NCBI GenBank assembly: GCA_019843655.1
Contig: JACDQD010000002.1
Location: forward strand, 13,911,154 to 13,975,153
Length of the DNA: 64,000 nt
Direction of reading: 5' to 3'
Source of the DNA: Lethocerus indicus
Lineage: Eukaryota > Arthropoda > Insecta > Hemiptera > Belostomatidae
The position numbers and the translations under genes were made by a program. Shown here one piece after another: positions 38,016 to 51,376 of the stretch; the stretch's first letter is position 1; each line of letters begins with the position of its first letter. Below the pieces are notes generated by a model. That model was given only the letters and a program-made list of their open reading frames with translations. It made no database searches and was not told the DNA's origin.

Positions 38016-39031
38016 TTATTTATAGATATAGTTATAGATATTTAACTTACCAAGATTGGAACAGAAACGTGACATGAAGTCACCTGTTTTGATGAGCTCA
38101 ACACTTGTCTCAAGGACTTTAAGAATCAATTTAAAACATCTACCAATTTCTTTCTTGCTGATTTTGCTAACAGCACATATTTCCTAGACATAATCCACAA
38201 ATTATATAACAAAATTAAAATAATGGCACTTGAATGAAATTGTTAATAAAAATATTAACAGACATACTTTAAATGTCCTAGGCACACCCTCTTGTCTGCA
38301 AGCAATGTAAAGACAAGCTGATGCGATTGCATCATTAGCCCTTCCTTTCAAGTTTTTACCATCATGGACTTGCTTAAAAAGATTGTTAGCTCTATCTACA
38401 ATAGTTTTTGGCAAATTAATCCTATCAGCCATACTGTTGATTTCCCTGAAGGCATTGATTAGAGCTCGATCTGAACTGCACATCTGAAAAAAATTATTTT
38501 CAAAATTTAGACTTATTGCAATTAAGAATAAGAATCGTTAACAATACATAAATTTGGAAGGAATATTATCTGAAAACAATCAACCTATACAAGCCGCATA
38601 GTAGCCCAAGATACTTCCTTGGATTATAATAGCATTCTTGTTTGAATAATAGCTCAATAATGATTCAAAATGTAAATGATTTTTTACTAGGTTTACACAT
38701 TTTGTCCACAGTGCAGTTACAATTAATGGATAGTTTCTATCTTTACACTGGGCAAATAATATTAAACTTTTTTAAACATGTTAACATATTATTTCTTTTC
38801 TATAGAGTAAAATAATACATGATAACAATAATGGGAATAAAGGAGGGGGAGATAAAAATCAATTATGAATTTCCTGCCAATATATATGCACTACTGCCTG
38901 AGTGAAAAGTTCTGCCCATGGTTAATATAATATTATATCTGCACAGTAAAGTTCCAAAAAAGGAAATGCAATGCCTAACAATTTAAAAAAATGTTTAAAT
39001 TATTTCTTAAAAATTTAAGTGATTGATCTAA

Positions 39032-39099
<68 letters not shown>

Positions 39100-40520
39100 C
39101 ACTAACATAACAACATGTAGGATTATTACTCTTATATCCTACTTTTCAATTCATTGGTATTGTGTACCAAGAAAGGAGATATTAAAACCGATAAACAAGA
39201 TACTAATATCTAATGCTTACTGATCTGCGGTTCTGATATTTTGAGATGCCGAAATCATCAAATGATGCATCACCACGTCCAGGACCAATCATAGTTGAGA
39301 GATCTGACCCATTAAGGAGTGGATTTTCGGGTCCTCCAACACGAGAAGGATCAACACCATTTTTCTCATTACTGAATGTCCTCCATTCAGACCCAACATC
39401 TATCACTCTACAATCACATCACCTCAATTAATATTCAACTTTAGAGCATAATAGAAAACAATTTTATTATGTTTTTCATAAGACACTCCACTATGCCTAT
39501 GAAAATTGTGGAAATTCAATGTAGAATCCTTATGTCATTGTGGAATTTTTATTGTTAAATAAAAAAAAATTATAAAATTTTATTATTTTGTAGGAATAAG
39601 AATCATGAATGATCTAGGCCCACCATACACAAAATATAAACAGCCAGATAAAATGAATTCACATTTTATTGTTTTTAGCTTTAGTTCTAACTCTTGATTT
39701 TGAGAGTCCAAAGTAGTTTAACTATAACTCAAATACAATAAGATCTAATAAGAACATTTTTTAGATCAGATTATATTTTTATGTCTATTTATTATTCAGA
39801 AAGACATTACTTGATCATTTACATTAATCTTTATATAGAAAAAAGTCAACCAAATACTCTACTAAACATGCATAATTTTTCAGTCAAACTTGTTTGACAC
39901 TTTATCTTCAACAACAAAATGTAATTTTTATGTATATTTGTCAAACCCTCAGTTTGAGGGTTTGAATGTATATTCAGTCAAAACATATGAAGTTATAATA
40001 TGACAACTGATATGCTTACATACCTGTCACCCACCACAAGGCCGCATTCTGAACAAATTTGGTCACCTGCCCTGTAGTCTTCAATTAAAACAGCATCAGG
40101 ATGGGAATTGCAGCAAATCTTATTTGCTTCATACCTAAGCATAAAAAGGAGTTTTGAAATGTTCACATATTGTATTATACAATCAAAAATTCCGTTTTGT
40201 GAACATAACTAATTTATAACATATTCAACATTTACAACAAGTTGGATAACATTGGGTAAAATAAGTAATGATGGAATTTAATTTTTTTAAAATTTAAATT
40301 GATAGTAAATTGAAATAAAACTACATAACCAGAACATTACAAACCCACCTGGATGGGTAAATTTGTAGAAACCCTATATTCTAAACAAGAATATGCACAC
40401 AGGAAACGCCATTTATAAAAATATAACGATAATCCCGGATCACATATAGTTCACAGGCAATAATCTATGTAATTTCACCTTTGTACACTGTATCATAACT
40501 TACCCAGAAGAACTTGCCAT
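37176..40520 (-). CDS. TfIIB: Transcription initiation factor IIB
   Basis: Seven exons join in frame to 315 residues, against 316 in human: 40520-40504, 40134-40024, 39407-39221, 38483-38268, 38183-38051, 37885-37764 and 37337-37176. TFIIB bridges TBP-bound promoter DNA and RNA polymerase II and sets the start site. The N-terminal zinc ribbon is present (CNSH and CSEC ligands within residues 10-45). The B-reader/linker '[12 protein letters not shown]' follows, then two cyclin-fold repeats containing '[19 protein letters not shown]' and '[17 protein letters not shown]'. Exon 1 is only 17 coding bases (MASSSG, phase 2), which simple ORF searches miss. The sequence is close to the insect form and shows no disabling change. 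It is tail-to-tail with GTF3C5 and lies 1.1 kb beyond the 3' end of the carbonic-anhydrase-like pair, on the same strand. Confidence 0.97.
37983..38012. repeat. (TA)n microsatellite in TFIIB intron
   Basis: An uninterrupted TA run of about 30 bp lies in the intron between exons 38183-38051 and 37885-37764, followed by TTTA repeats. Confidence 0.9.
39037..39098. repeat. (TA)n microsatellite in TFIIB intron
   Basis: A pure TA run of about 62 bp lies in the intron between exons 39407-39221 and 38483-38268. It can extrude a cruciform and is likely to vary in length. Confidence 0.92.
39942..39964. repeat. Perfect 9-bp hairpin in TFIIB intron
   Basis: CAAACCCTC and GAGGGTTTG flank a 5-base loop. 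It lies in intron 2 of TFIIB, between exons 40134-40024 and 39407-39221, in DNA that is otherwise AT-rich. It may be chance or an RNA structure in the pre-mRNA. Confidence 0.5.
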
Positions 40521-40679
40521 TATTTAATTTTCTCCAGTTCTCCAAAAGAAGTAGGCAAGAAACATGAGCCAATTGATAAAGGCTCGAAATAAACACAGTA
40601 GACCAAAGTGTTTGTTTTTATTTCAGCATGTAAAGCAGTCGATCGAAAACTACTGAAATAACAACAACCAGTAAATCAT

Positions 40680-40829
40680 ATGGCTTGTCGCACACTAATT
40701 TTTGGACCAGTTGAGCCAACGGACGAATTAGAAAAAGAACTGATCCTTTCTTATGTCCTAATTTCTATTAAAATAGTTCATTTGTTTTACGCATGCAATA
40801 ATGAAGGTCATTTTATTTTTCTTAATTAA
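40680..40829 (+). CDS. Possible small gene or first exon opposite TFIIB
   Basis: An ATG at 40680 opens a 49-codon frame starting MACRTLIFGPVEPTDELEKE, 160 bp from the TFIIB start codon on the other strand. The first 26 codons look protein-like; the rest is more hydrophobic and could be intron read-through. A possible acceptor (ttatttcag) lies just upstream near 40625. A possible later exon at about 41040-41150 follows 'gaatttcag' and encodes about 37 residues before a stop, but I could not join it in phase. I do not recognise the product. Chance is a real alternative. Confidence 0.22.
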   Translation: MACRTLIFGPVEPTDELEKELILSYVLISIKIVHLFYACNNEGHFIFLN

Positions 40830-40914
40830 TGAGGAACTGAAGGTATCTAGGTTTTAACCGTGTGCATTACTTCAGCCTGATATGTATTTGTATTTATGTA
40901 TTAGTCATCGCGAA

Positions 40915-40938
40915 GTGTTATAAATCTGTTTATAACAC
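40915..40938. repeat. Perfect 10-bp hairpin
   Basis: GTGTTATAAA and TTTATAACAC flank the loop TCTG. It lies between TFIIB and the first carbonic-anhydrase-like gene, just after the small plus-strand frame. It contains a TATAAA-like core on each arm. The role is unknown. Confidence 0.6.
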
Positions 40939-41642
40939 TAAACTCATAAATACTTTTATGTAAAATTGATTTCCCTGCTATTTTAAAAACTAATAAGCTA
41001 TTTTTCATTTAACTAAAAACTTCACACTGAATTTCAGAATGAAGCCTGACCCGCAGACGACATATATTAAACGTACAAAGATCAATTCTACTTGTGAAAA
41101 TAATTTCAAATATTTGATTTCCAATGTTGAGTCAGCAGCCTTTTTGCTTTAACCGAAGCGAAAATCTGTCCATTAGAAATATCGAAAATATTATGTAAAA
41201 TTAGACCAAGAGGCGGGGTATTGACCTCTAAAGTCGGACACCCATTAGTCGAGCTTCAAAACAAATTAGTTCAAAATTCTTTCTATTTTTGTAGTTTAAC
41301 TTTTTAATTCCTAACGACGAACCAATAGTCATATCATACACAAAGAAAATTTTCAGCTCCGGTGGTGGTTGAAAGATTCGTGTGGCAGGGGTGATCTAAA
41401 CATTCTGACTTTGTGATCAGAACATTTAGATGGCTAAATATCTCGGTAAATGCAGACCGATTCTGAACATTTAACAACTTTGAGACAACTAATTACTATT
41501 GTTACTCAAATATTGTACGCATTACTATTTTGTAAATAATAAACCAATACAGTTGATGGAGTTTCATGGATTATTTATTTTTTCTTTACGACACAAGCTA
41601 GAACTTGCCTATTAATTTCAGGAATGAAATATATCATTTTCT

Positions 41643-44224
41643 TTATATCTTGGGTTTTTCGCTGTTAAGTTTGGTCTTGCGGTAGCATAAGACTTCATTC
41701 AGGGCATTTTGTTCCCCGCATCCGCAGGTCCACTTACCGGGACAGACTATAACCTCTGAGACAGGGTACATAACTTGTCTCCCGTTCAGTCTTTTGACGT
41801 TAGACCAATTACTCGTAATGAAATTCACTTTGGATCGTAGAGTTCGGAAACAATCGAGCTGAAAGTTAATTGAGATTCACTTGAATTGTTGCACCGAATC
41901 ATTTATCTGATCTTTTATTTTACGATTACAAAGTCAGTCCTGTTAAACAGCTTTTCCAAAAAGGAAGGATACTTGAATTATTGAACTTTCGTTAAGCATT
42001 GATTTTGGAACAAAACATGGTAAGTTGCTCACAATTGATTCTGTCGATGAGTTAATGCGTAATGGGAGGTCGGGAACGCACGAGAATTGCACGACTGATT
42101 TTCCACACCTTCTTAATAAAATCAACAATTAACAATCCCTTCATAATTCCCCTCAAGAGTTTGGACAGAATTATTTTACGAAATAGCATTCGGTTTCGAT
42201 AGCTTTGCAGATTTTATTTCAGAAGAAACTCTTCAACGAGACTTTCAATTTTAAACAGAATAATTTAATTTCTCGGACCAATCCGTTAGAAAACATCACG
42301 ATTAAGGTATTATCCCAAATCACACAAACTCAGAGATTAGGATTTAACATTGAAATTTAGTGATGACGCATTAATATCTTGTTAGAGGTTTCATGTACCT
42401 GGTCATGCAAAATTGGAACTATGTCTTTGTATACGATCCAAGTAACACATTCCGTCTGTGGTGGCATTGTTAAAGACCCCGTATAGGTGTAGAATTCGTC
42501 TGCCCTCAGATTGCTCTTGAAGTTTTGGAATAGATTTGCGTCCACCAAAGCTTGAGTATCCGGGTTGACGATCCGGGACAGGAAGGTGAACATATTGTAC
42601 ATTTTCGCTGTTTCGTCTACCTGTTCGAAATACATTTCATATTCGAAATAAATCAGCTTTTGCGAGGCGACCATCGAATTGTCATGAGGTACAACTCCAT
42701 CGACCGCTTTGCTTTATTTTATCGCAGTCATATTTAAAATGGAAATAATTTTAGTTTACATTTAAGTTATTTAGTCAATTGCAAATAATTCTGCTTGTGT
42801 CCTTTAGTTATGCTATTTTAGGAGTTTAAATTATTATTATTGAATTTGTATTTAATGTTTAACCCTGTTGAGCAGATTGAAAATTATTATTTGGGAATAA
42901 TAGTCAAATATCCTTAGCGCCTGCAATGTTGTGCTCCTTTTATTATTTCATACTAAGATATACTCGTCTCAAAAAGCGCATTATTTTATATTTATGGAAG
43001 TGGCGAACGCAACATTACCTTAGAATTATTTTGTTATTAATTATTAATCTGACCTGGAAAAGAAGGGCGATGCTAGCTGTCCATTCTACTTCTTTACTTT
43101 TGGCACCATTAACATCTGTAGGACCGTCTTCGTCTCCCTCGACGATTTCTTTATCTTTCTTTATTATTTCTTCGGCTGTCATGACACACGCTTTGCCTAT
43201 ATTAACTCTTTCCTGGGCTTTATCTACTTTCTCATCGTCCTTTTTCGACACTAAAGCTTTCTCCGACTTCTTGAACAGTAGCTGAGCCTCAAAAGATAAC
43301 CTGCTTGAAAACAAATGTTTTAGAGTTGTTAAACCTAATACCAAATTTTACACTAAATTCACATATAGTACATACATTTTATATCAACTGACACGTGAAC
43401 ATATTAATGTGGGATTGTTTTAATAAATTTTCCAACATGAAAAATGTGATAATAGGAAAAATGAATAACAAACGTAAACGTAAAGTAGATTTGCTTTATA
43501 CATCGCTTAAATAAAGAAGCGAGAGTTCAAAATCGATAATGTAGACGACGTTTACTACACTGCCTAAATAGTTAATATTAATATTTTTCGGACAGATTAC
43601 TCACTTGCGACCATCGACGGTGTGCTCAGAACCTTCATCGTCTTTGCTACCCCAATGGAAGTACATACATTCGAATTTGTATTTCCCAGTTAAAGGTCCT
43701 CCAGACAAGTATGCGTCGCCACTAAGTTCTACTTTAACTGGAAAATACGATAAATATTCCACTGTCGTTGAAAATGCATGAAATTGCGTGTCCATTGATT
43801 TCATGGAGGTATGATGAAACCAAAATAGAAAGATGTGACCTTCAGTGAAACTAGATTTAACCGAACATTGGATTTCTCCTCGAAATGATGATTCAAACGT
43901 TTATGGAATCATATATTGTACGGTTTACGTATCATATATTCTCTCATTCCTATACAAAAAATTATAAAAATCTAACGGAATAAGATTAAATATGTAAGTC
44001 TGGTTTGGAATAATTAATGGTTAAATTATGTTGTATTATCGTTGCAAATTAAAACAATTATCCATTTTTGAAGACTGAAGTGCATTACCTGTTTTCCCAG
44101 TATTTGTCATTTTAGTTAACTTTAAAGGGTCGAACAAGCCTTCATACTTCAGTGCCGGCAATAAGGGTATTTTCCTTAATTTTTTTGTGTCGATGTTGAC
44201 GGGAGATAAGTATTTTTTCGACAT
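41643..44224 (-). CDS. Carbonic anhydrase-related protein, copy A
   Basis: Five exons join in frame to about 317 residues: 44224-44089, 43737-43605, 43300-43054, 42620-42399 and 41858-41643. The alpha-carbonic-anhydrase fold is clear: 'YLSPVNIDT', 'SGGPLTGKY', 'GSEHTVDG', 'YTYTGSLTMPP', 'CVTWIVYK' and 'LNGRQV' occur in family order. The zinc site is broken. The positions of His94, His96 and His119 (CA II numbering) are Tyr71, His73 and Gln96, so hydration of CO2 is not expected. A Lys/Glu/Asp-rich insertion (about residues 100-160) replaces the usual active-site segment. The N-terminal part before 'SPVNI' is absent; an in-frame stop lies just upstream of the ATG. The C-terminus adds a short Cys-rich tail. 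It is a tandem paralogue of the next gene, with the same intron phases (1, 2, 0, 0). It may be a binding protein. Tissue of expression is unknown. Confidence 0.9.
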
Positions 44225-44831
44225 GATGGGCGTTTATACAAAGAAATATCTAAAGTGGGTCAGGAACACTATTATAACGAGATATTCAGTTCGGAACGAT
44301 TTTTTTTATAATTATTGTTTCTTGCTAAAATATAAATATTTCTCGCTTGAATTACATGATGAACATTTTTTATATTGTTTCTATGGTTAAAAGATATTTC
44401 GCATTATTATAGCACAAGATATTGTCCAAGAACGTCCAAAATTCTATTTAGTTCAAAAATAATTTCTAGTTGCACATACAAATTTGTTATTAATGAATAA
44501 AAATATATGCACAAACTGAAGTCTTACTATCGGTATCGATTATAAACGTTGAAGGCAATTCGGGTTTTAATTAACAATCCATATGCTACAACTAAATGTA
44601 TGGCGAAATGCAAGTGCCAAGTGTTGTTTCATTTTACTGACATTCGAGTCTGGGACGAAACAAACGTGTGGAGAGATAATGTCGTTCGCACCGATGACAA
44701 TTCCGAGCTTAGGGTCAAGGAAGCGCCATAAACCTCCTGACCCAGTTGATATTAAACAAAAACACAATAAATTAATTTTGTTTCAGTTAGTATTTTGTTT
44801 TATATCTTCTGAATAATGCGGGTGGAGTTTT

Positions 44832-46926
44832 CTAGAAATTGTCAGTTGCACTCATCCTTTTTCTTTCTCTTAACTTCTTCTTTATTTTTGTCCTATGCAC
44901 TCTCTGGCCGCATGTAGATTGTGCGATTCTCCTTATAGTAAGCTTTCTTCTTTTTAGTAGTCCCTTCTTGCGTGTCTTTTTATCTTCCCCTTCTTCTTTT
45001 TGCCCCTTCTCTTGCACTTCAGCGCCCTCTTTTTTATCTTTTCCTTTTCTATTGCTCCCTAACGGCAGGCCCTTCACAACACAGTAGATCGGTCTCCCGC
45101 GGCCTTTTTGGATCTCCCTCCAGTTCTTGTCCAAGAGGTTACCCCAGGGATCCTTCATCAACCTTAAAGGACACAACTGAAACAATCCGATTACATAATT
45201 CAAGTGGACCTCAATCCAAAAATTGTACATTGAATTTACTCAAAAATACCACTGATAAGGGATGCATTTTTCTATATGGTATGTTGAATTATTCTTAAAC
45301 CTGTGTGGTATATCTCATGCTTTTAAATAATCCCGCACAAAAAAACTGTAATGTATGTGTATAGACAAACATGCTGCAAACTTAATACATATAGATTTCA
45401 AGTTAGGCAATCTTTCTAAGCAAGTCACCTGATTACTGAATATCGGTACGACGGCTTTGTAAACGATCCACTTAACAGACTTCGTGTAAGGTGGCTTTGT
45501 TGATGCACCTTTGTAAGTGTAATACTGGTCTGGTAACATGTCGTTTTTGAAATCGAGGAGCAGATTGCCGTCAACGATTGCTTCTTTCTTGGTGTCAACG
45601 ATTTTCGGTATGTAGGTGAAAATGTTGTAATACCTTTCAGTGAACATCACCTAACATTCATTTATATAGATTATCGCATATAGTTAGTTATTAGATTTCA
45701 ATATTATGCATATAAAATTTGGTGTAATTAAGATTGGAGATATAGGTTGTGCAGGTGTATATAAAAGAAATTATGTGCTAGTAGTACCCATAAATTTCTA
45801 ACCAATGAGAAAAACATCACCAATGTTATGTTAGAACAACATTAATTACACATTTTCTACTAATAAATAAATAAAGAAACAGGAGGTTATGTCTAATATT
45901 ATTAAGATACTAATTAAGATAGTGTAAAATATAACCGACAAAACATTTACTGTACACAAAATGAAGTGCACAAAACATTTAGTGGATAAGAAGAAATATT
46001 AATTGCTCCAGTTATGTTTGTTAGTAACTAATTATTGAGGACAAATTTTATTAAAGGCAACAAATTTATGATGTTTTGATCTAACTTGGAACAGTAGAGA
46101 AACCACAACGATTGAGCCTTTTTTATCTTCATTTTTTAGTTTTCTTTCTTTTCTTTTTTCCTTTTTAACTTCTTTGACAGGTTTGTCTATTGTTTTTACA
46201 GCGATTTTATTTTTTACTTTTGTTGCTTTTTTATCATCTTTTCCATCTTTTAGACCCCTCTCTTCATTTTTTACTGATTTTGGCACATTTCGAATAATTT
46301 CAGGCTCTAAACCCGTTCTCTTAAATATGAATTGGGCCTCCAGTGGAAACCTGTGAGCATTCCTGGTTATATAATTTACCAAAAACTTAAATAGTAATAG
46401 GCCTAACCAACAAGAGGAGACAGAAAATCGAAAAAATAATGTACTCCAAGGCCTCACTGCCACAAAACAGGTATTCTATATATATATATATTGCATGTAT
46501 TTATTCTTGCAAATTATTATGTTATTAATAATCTCAGTTTCTTACTTTTTCCCATTAATAGCATGTTCTGATCCCTCATTATCACAAAATCCCCAGCAGA
46601 AGTGCATACTTTGAAATGTAAACCTGCCTTTTAAAGGGCCTCCAGATATATATGACAGACCATCAAGCTTTACAGATACTGTTCAACAGTTAAGCATTAA
46701 TTTTACATAAAAAGGTATTATAATATATCACAAATTAAGTTGCACTAACAGCTAAAAGTGTGCATTAATTTTACATAAAATATACTGTACCTGTTTGCCC
46801 AGTATTTGATAATGAGGTCAGTCTTCTTTTTTCAAATAAGCCTTCATAATTCAGTTGTGGTATTCGGCCTAATAATTTAATTTTATTTGTTTTAATGTTG
46901 ATTGGTGATAAATATTTCTTGGGCAT
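44832..46926 (-). CDS. Carbonic anhydrase-related protein, copy B
   Basis: Five exons join in frame to about 366 residues: 46926-46791, 46678-46546, 46350-46086, 45650-45429 and 45176-44832. Exons 1, 2 and 4 have exactly the lengths of copy A (136, 133 and 222 coding bases), and all intron phases agree, so the two arose by tandem duplication. Motifs include 'YLSPINI', 'ISGGPLKGRF', 'GSEHAINGKK', 'YYTYKGASTKPP' and 'GRGRPIYC'. The zinc ligands are broken differently from copy A: His94 is kept (His71), His96 is Cys73 and His119 is Gln96. Exon 3 encodes a Lys-rich insertion and exon 5 a very basic tail of about 80 residues rich in Lys and Arg. Enzymatic activity is unlikely. An alternative view is a divergent insect-specific CARP with structural or nucleic-acid contacts. 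The reading frame is intact, so it is not an obvious pseudogene. Confidence 0.9.
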
Positions 46927-49900
46927 TTTAATATTATATTTCTTTGTACATTTATATTTGAAATGAATAATAAATTATTAATTAATTGTGTGAATATGAA
47001 TAATAATTGTATTCAGAGTAAATAAGTACACTGCAATAAAAAGATTTGTGAAATGATTTAATTCTGTGAAATAATTTATTGTTGTTTCTATGGGAAAACA
47101 ATAATTTTCTTTGCATTGAATGTTTGTTAGTTCATTTATTGTTACTTTTGATATAATGGTTATAATAAAAACTAATTTAATGTTGACACAATAACATTAA
47201 GCCATTTAAGCAACTTTAAATTTTTGTGTATGCCAAAATTAAATTATAGTTTTTTTTTATTATACCCAGTATGAAAATGAACAATAAGTCAACTAACAAA
47301 CATATTTATGTACATATTTTAAGGAAATCATAAGTTTATTTTTTTATCAGCATATATTATATTGGGAAAATTAGACCAAAATAGTACATACAGAAAGTTA
47401 ATATGAGTATTTGTAATATATGCTCTTATATCCCATTTTATATACTTTTAGGAAAAATAGTGTGATGAACGCAGCACTTATAATTCTTTAAATTGTTGGG
47501 TTTGGAATACCTGTTTCTTTGAAACATTGAAGCAACAAACTTTTTATAAATTATCTACAAATTATTGTATTGTATTGGTTTATGATTAGTTTTCTTCCAC
47601 GAAGATGGAAAACATTATTGTAAATTACCGTATTTTCTTATAGTTAAATTTAAAAAAAACATTTTTCTCAAGCTTGTTATAAGTTAATGGTTAAGAAATC
47701 ATATCATATAGATTTCTTTTATGTCTTCTAAATAATTCACTCTTTATTCATAGGCATTATAAAAAATTATAAACAATTTTACTTACTGCTATAGATGTAC
47801 TATAGATAATGTAAGTTAATCGTAAATCTGATACACTTTTCATGTAAAAGGGGCAGATAATCAGTTTTTTATAAGCCTACCTGTAATAAACATCAATTCA
47901 ATAGTATATAATATGTGGAGTCACAAATCATACACTGTAATTTTTTCTTGTATTTATACTTATTCATATAATGTTACAGTGTCTTAACATACTTAACATT
48001 GTATGTAAAATACAAATAATGTCATTTCATCCCTCTGACTTTCTAAGTCCCTGAACATGTAATTAACCATTCTTATACCACAAATCTCATTACTTAATGC
48101 TGTATTGCCTTGGAATATATCCCATTAATAAAAATGGTGTTATAACATGTGACAATGTGAATCATGTTGTAAGAACAATTTTGTTTATTTAATAGTCTGG
48201 ATACAAAACACGTAAATTTATTTGTAAGGAAACTCAGTGAGGTGCAATAAAACAATTTTTTGCCTTAACTAGTTCCATTTGATGTCCTTATAAATGTGGT
48301 TAAATTCATTAATATTTTAAAATAAAGGAAATGCAGGTTGCTACACATGAAACCACCTGCAATTAAAAATCTATATTAAGAGAATTTGTACCAGTCTTGG
48401 TGACAAAATTTTAACACTTGATTATACAAATTTTAATTTATTATTTACATTATATGTAATAAAGATAAGAGAGGTGTGCTTATAACTGGAATAAGGAAAA
48501 TGCTTAGCAAACAAATTTGAAATGCTTCTCATTAAGCAGTTCAGTATGATACACAAGTGACACTGGTCATTTACATACAAATTCCGCACATCCTTAACAC
48601 AATATCCCGATCACAGGTCATTTGCAAGTATAAAGAAATGTATAAAATATACTGAGTAAAGTAAATGTCCCTATTTTCATTATTTTTTCCTAATCTTTTT
48701 AAACCGCAATTATTTATAATGCACTCAATTTTTATACTATGTAATGTATACAAATAAAAGCACTTGCTGTGTAATGAATACTTTCTCTACAGTTCTTTTC
48801 TAATAATAATCTAAGTAGCAGCTGAAAGCTTGGTGCAAAAACGTTTTGTTTGGAATAATGAAAACTGTTAGGTTTTGTAAATGTTACATTATTCCAGTAT
48901 GGTTAAGTATAAGAAAAATGACAGGAAGTACAATAGTATAGCTAAATCCAGTCATTAAAAAAATTAAAAATAATTTTAAATCACAGTCCTCATTTGTAAA
49001 TGTAAGGAAAAGCAATTATGGTGCAATTGTTGGGTTTTTGTGCAACCCTCAACAGTAATTATGACAGAAAGCTATGTAAAGCCGTCCTAATCAATGGAAT
49101 TGAAAATGTCTTCAACAATGAACGGATGTTCCCATTTTGACATGATTATTTCAATATGCTTTAAGTAAACAGTACAAAAGGGCAACTAGTGTTTACTTGT
49201 TTATAAATTCAATCCATTGCTTTCAATATGTAATTTCTAAGTAAGTTGTAACAAGTGGGTTATTGATGAATACATTTTAATTTTTTGTCAGTGGATAGTT
49301 TGATTCTAAAAATATATTATTTGTAATCATAATGCGTAGTGATACTATGTCAACAAAATACTGTAATGATTTTATTGTACTACATTTTAATAAACCATTG
49401 TAAAATTAATTATCTATTGTATCTATTAAGAACTATAATGTCATGTAAAATTTATTTATACATAGTGGTGCCTAATTTTGACCACTTATCTATGAAAACA
49501 AGTGCTTTCTCTTCTGATATGAAGCACTCATGAACGACTGAAAAGTCAACTTATCTTTTTGAGCATTAAAATATACCCATACTTTTAATAATCCTATAAA
49601 TGAATTTCATTGTAATTGGATTATTTTCATAATTGAAACAGTCAGATAACTTTCAGTATCATTCTAAACTGTAAAAATGATTGGTGCCAAATTAAGCTAA
49701 TTAAACACATCAACAAATCAATATAAAATACAATGCTGTGAACACTTTCAATATAATTTTTTTTAAATTAAAAAGATACTTTTAAAAGTTAATAATGCAC
49801 TGAGAGGTAAAGCAGAGAAATTTTATAAATAAAACTATGCAATATTTACTGAGTATCACTCTGAATAAAGCTTCATATATAAGCCAAGATAATTCAGGTG

Positions 49901-51319
49901 ATTTTGTCAAAATTTTTTCTAAGAATAAATAAAAAAAAACTATTTACAGCATTCTACTATATTACTTTCTTTTTCATCACTGATTTCCAGCTTTTAATCT
50001 CACTTAACACCCTGCACAATACTTGCACAATATTTTTAAAAGTTTACTATTTTAATACAGTTCATAAACCCAAAGTATACAATAAAGACTAATAATTTTA
50101 CAGTTTCATTTTTAAAGTTTACTGTGAATGTTCATTTTAAGTTGTAGATCTGCAAAAATGTTGAGTAATTTTCTTAATCATATAGAGAACTATAATAATG
50201 TGAACATGGATAGTTCATTATTTTTCTTGAACACTGCACAATATCCACAACATTCCTATAAGAGTAATAGTAAGCTGCTTTAAAATTACACTATATAAGG
50301 CAAAATTCATGTAGCCAGTACTTGATTTATTTTGTTTGCATACATGCATGCATTTAATATTAAATTAACAATTGTTCAATTTATAATTTTTAATAAGTGA
50401 CACATGAATTGATAATATCTTATTAGTATAATTCCTTTGGCAATAAAAATGATAAATTGGTTATTTTAAAGTTGTTGAAAAGAGTATGGGTCTTTACATT
50501 TACTATGTTACAGTCTTTAAGTTTATATTAACAAGTCTTGGCTTGAACATTTTGGTCATGTAGGACTTGCACAATACTACAATCTACATCAACATATTTT
50601 AATAGTTTTGGTGTAAACATTAAATGTATGTTTAGGGATGTAATAACCTTGCAAATGTTTGTAATAGGCACAGGAAATATTAAAACAAGAATTCAGTAAC
50701 CAGAAATACACTACTTTTGGGATATGCACACAAGACATTGTTAATGCCAGATGTCAATTTTAATATTCTAACAAGGACAATAATATTTTTTTACAATGGG
50801 AAGAAAACAATGAACTTATTTCTTTTGCACTTGATAGAAAACATTCATAATTTCTATAATCAATAAATTATTTTATAACATCCAACAAACAGGTAAAATT
50901 CTCAAACTGTCTTAAAAGGTCAATTATCAAACTTTTGATTACTCTAATCATGATTTCAACTAGGGCTTCACATAATGAAGTAACACATGTATCACCAGTT
51001 TTTTCTGATAACCTCTTAATTATTTATTTTAATCTAATACAAATTAATAGAGATAATTTATCTAAGGTCACTAAAATAAATTAATGATGAGAATTCATAT
51101 AGCAATGACGACATAAACAACTGCAGTAACAATAATTGAATAACATTAATAACACTAGTACTAAAGATATAAATAATAACAAAATTTAATATTGCATCTA
51201 CAAAATATCATGAATAAAAAATGTTGACACTGTTCAATGAGGTAAACGAGTTCTTAGAAAACTTTCATGGCAAGAATAGAACTTTGTGTAACAAATTAAT
51301 AATCACCTAAATATTTATG

Positions 51320-51376
<57 letters not shown>

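Noticed and set aside
44839..45298. Plus-strand Phe/Leu/Ser-rich frames
   Set aside because: Antisense of the Lys-rich exon 5 of the carbonic-anhydrase-like copy B.
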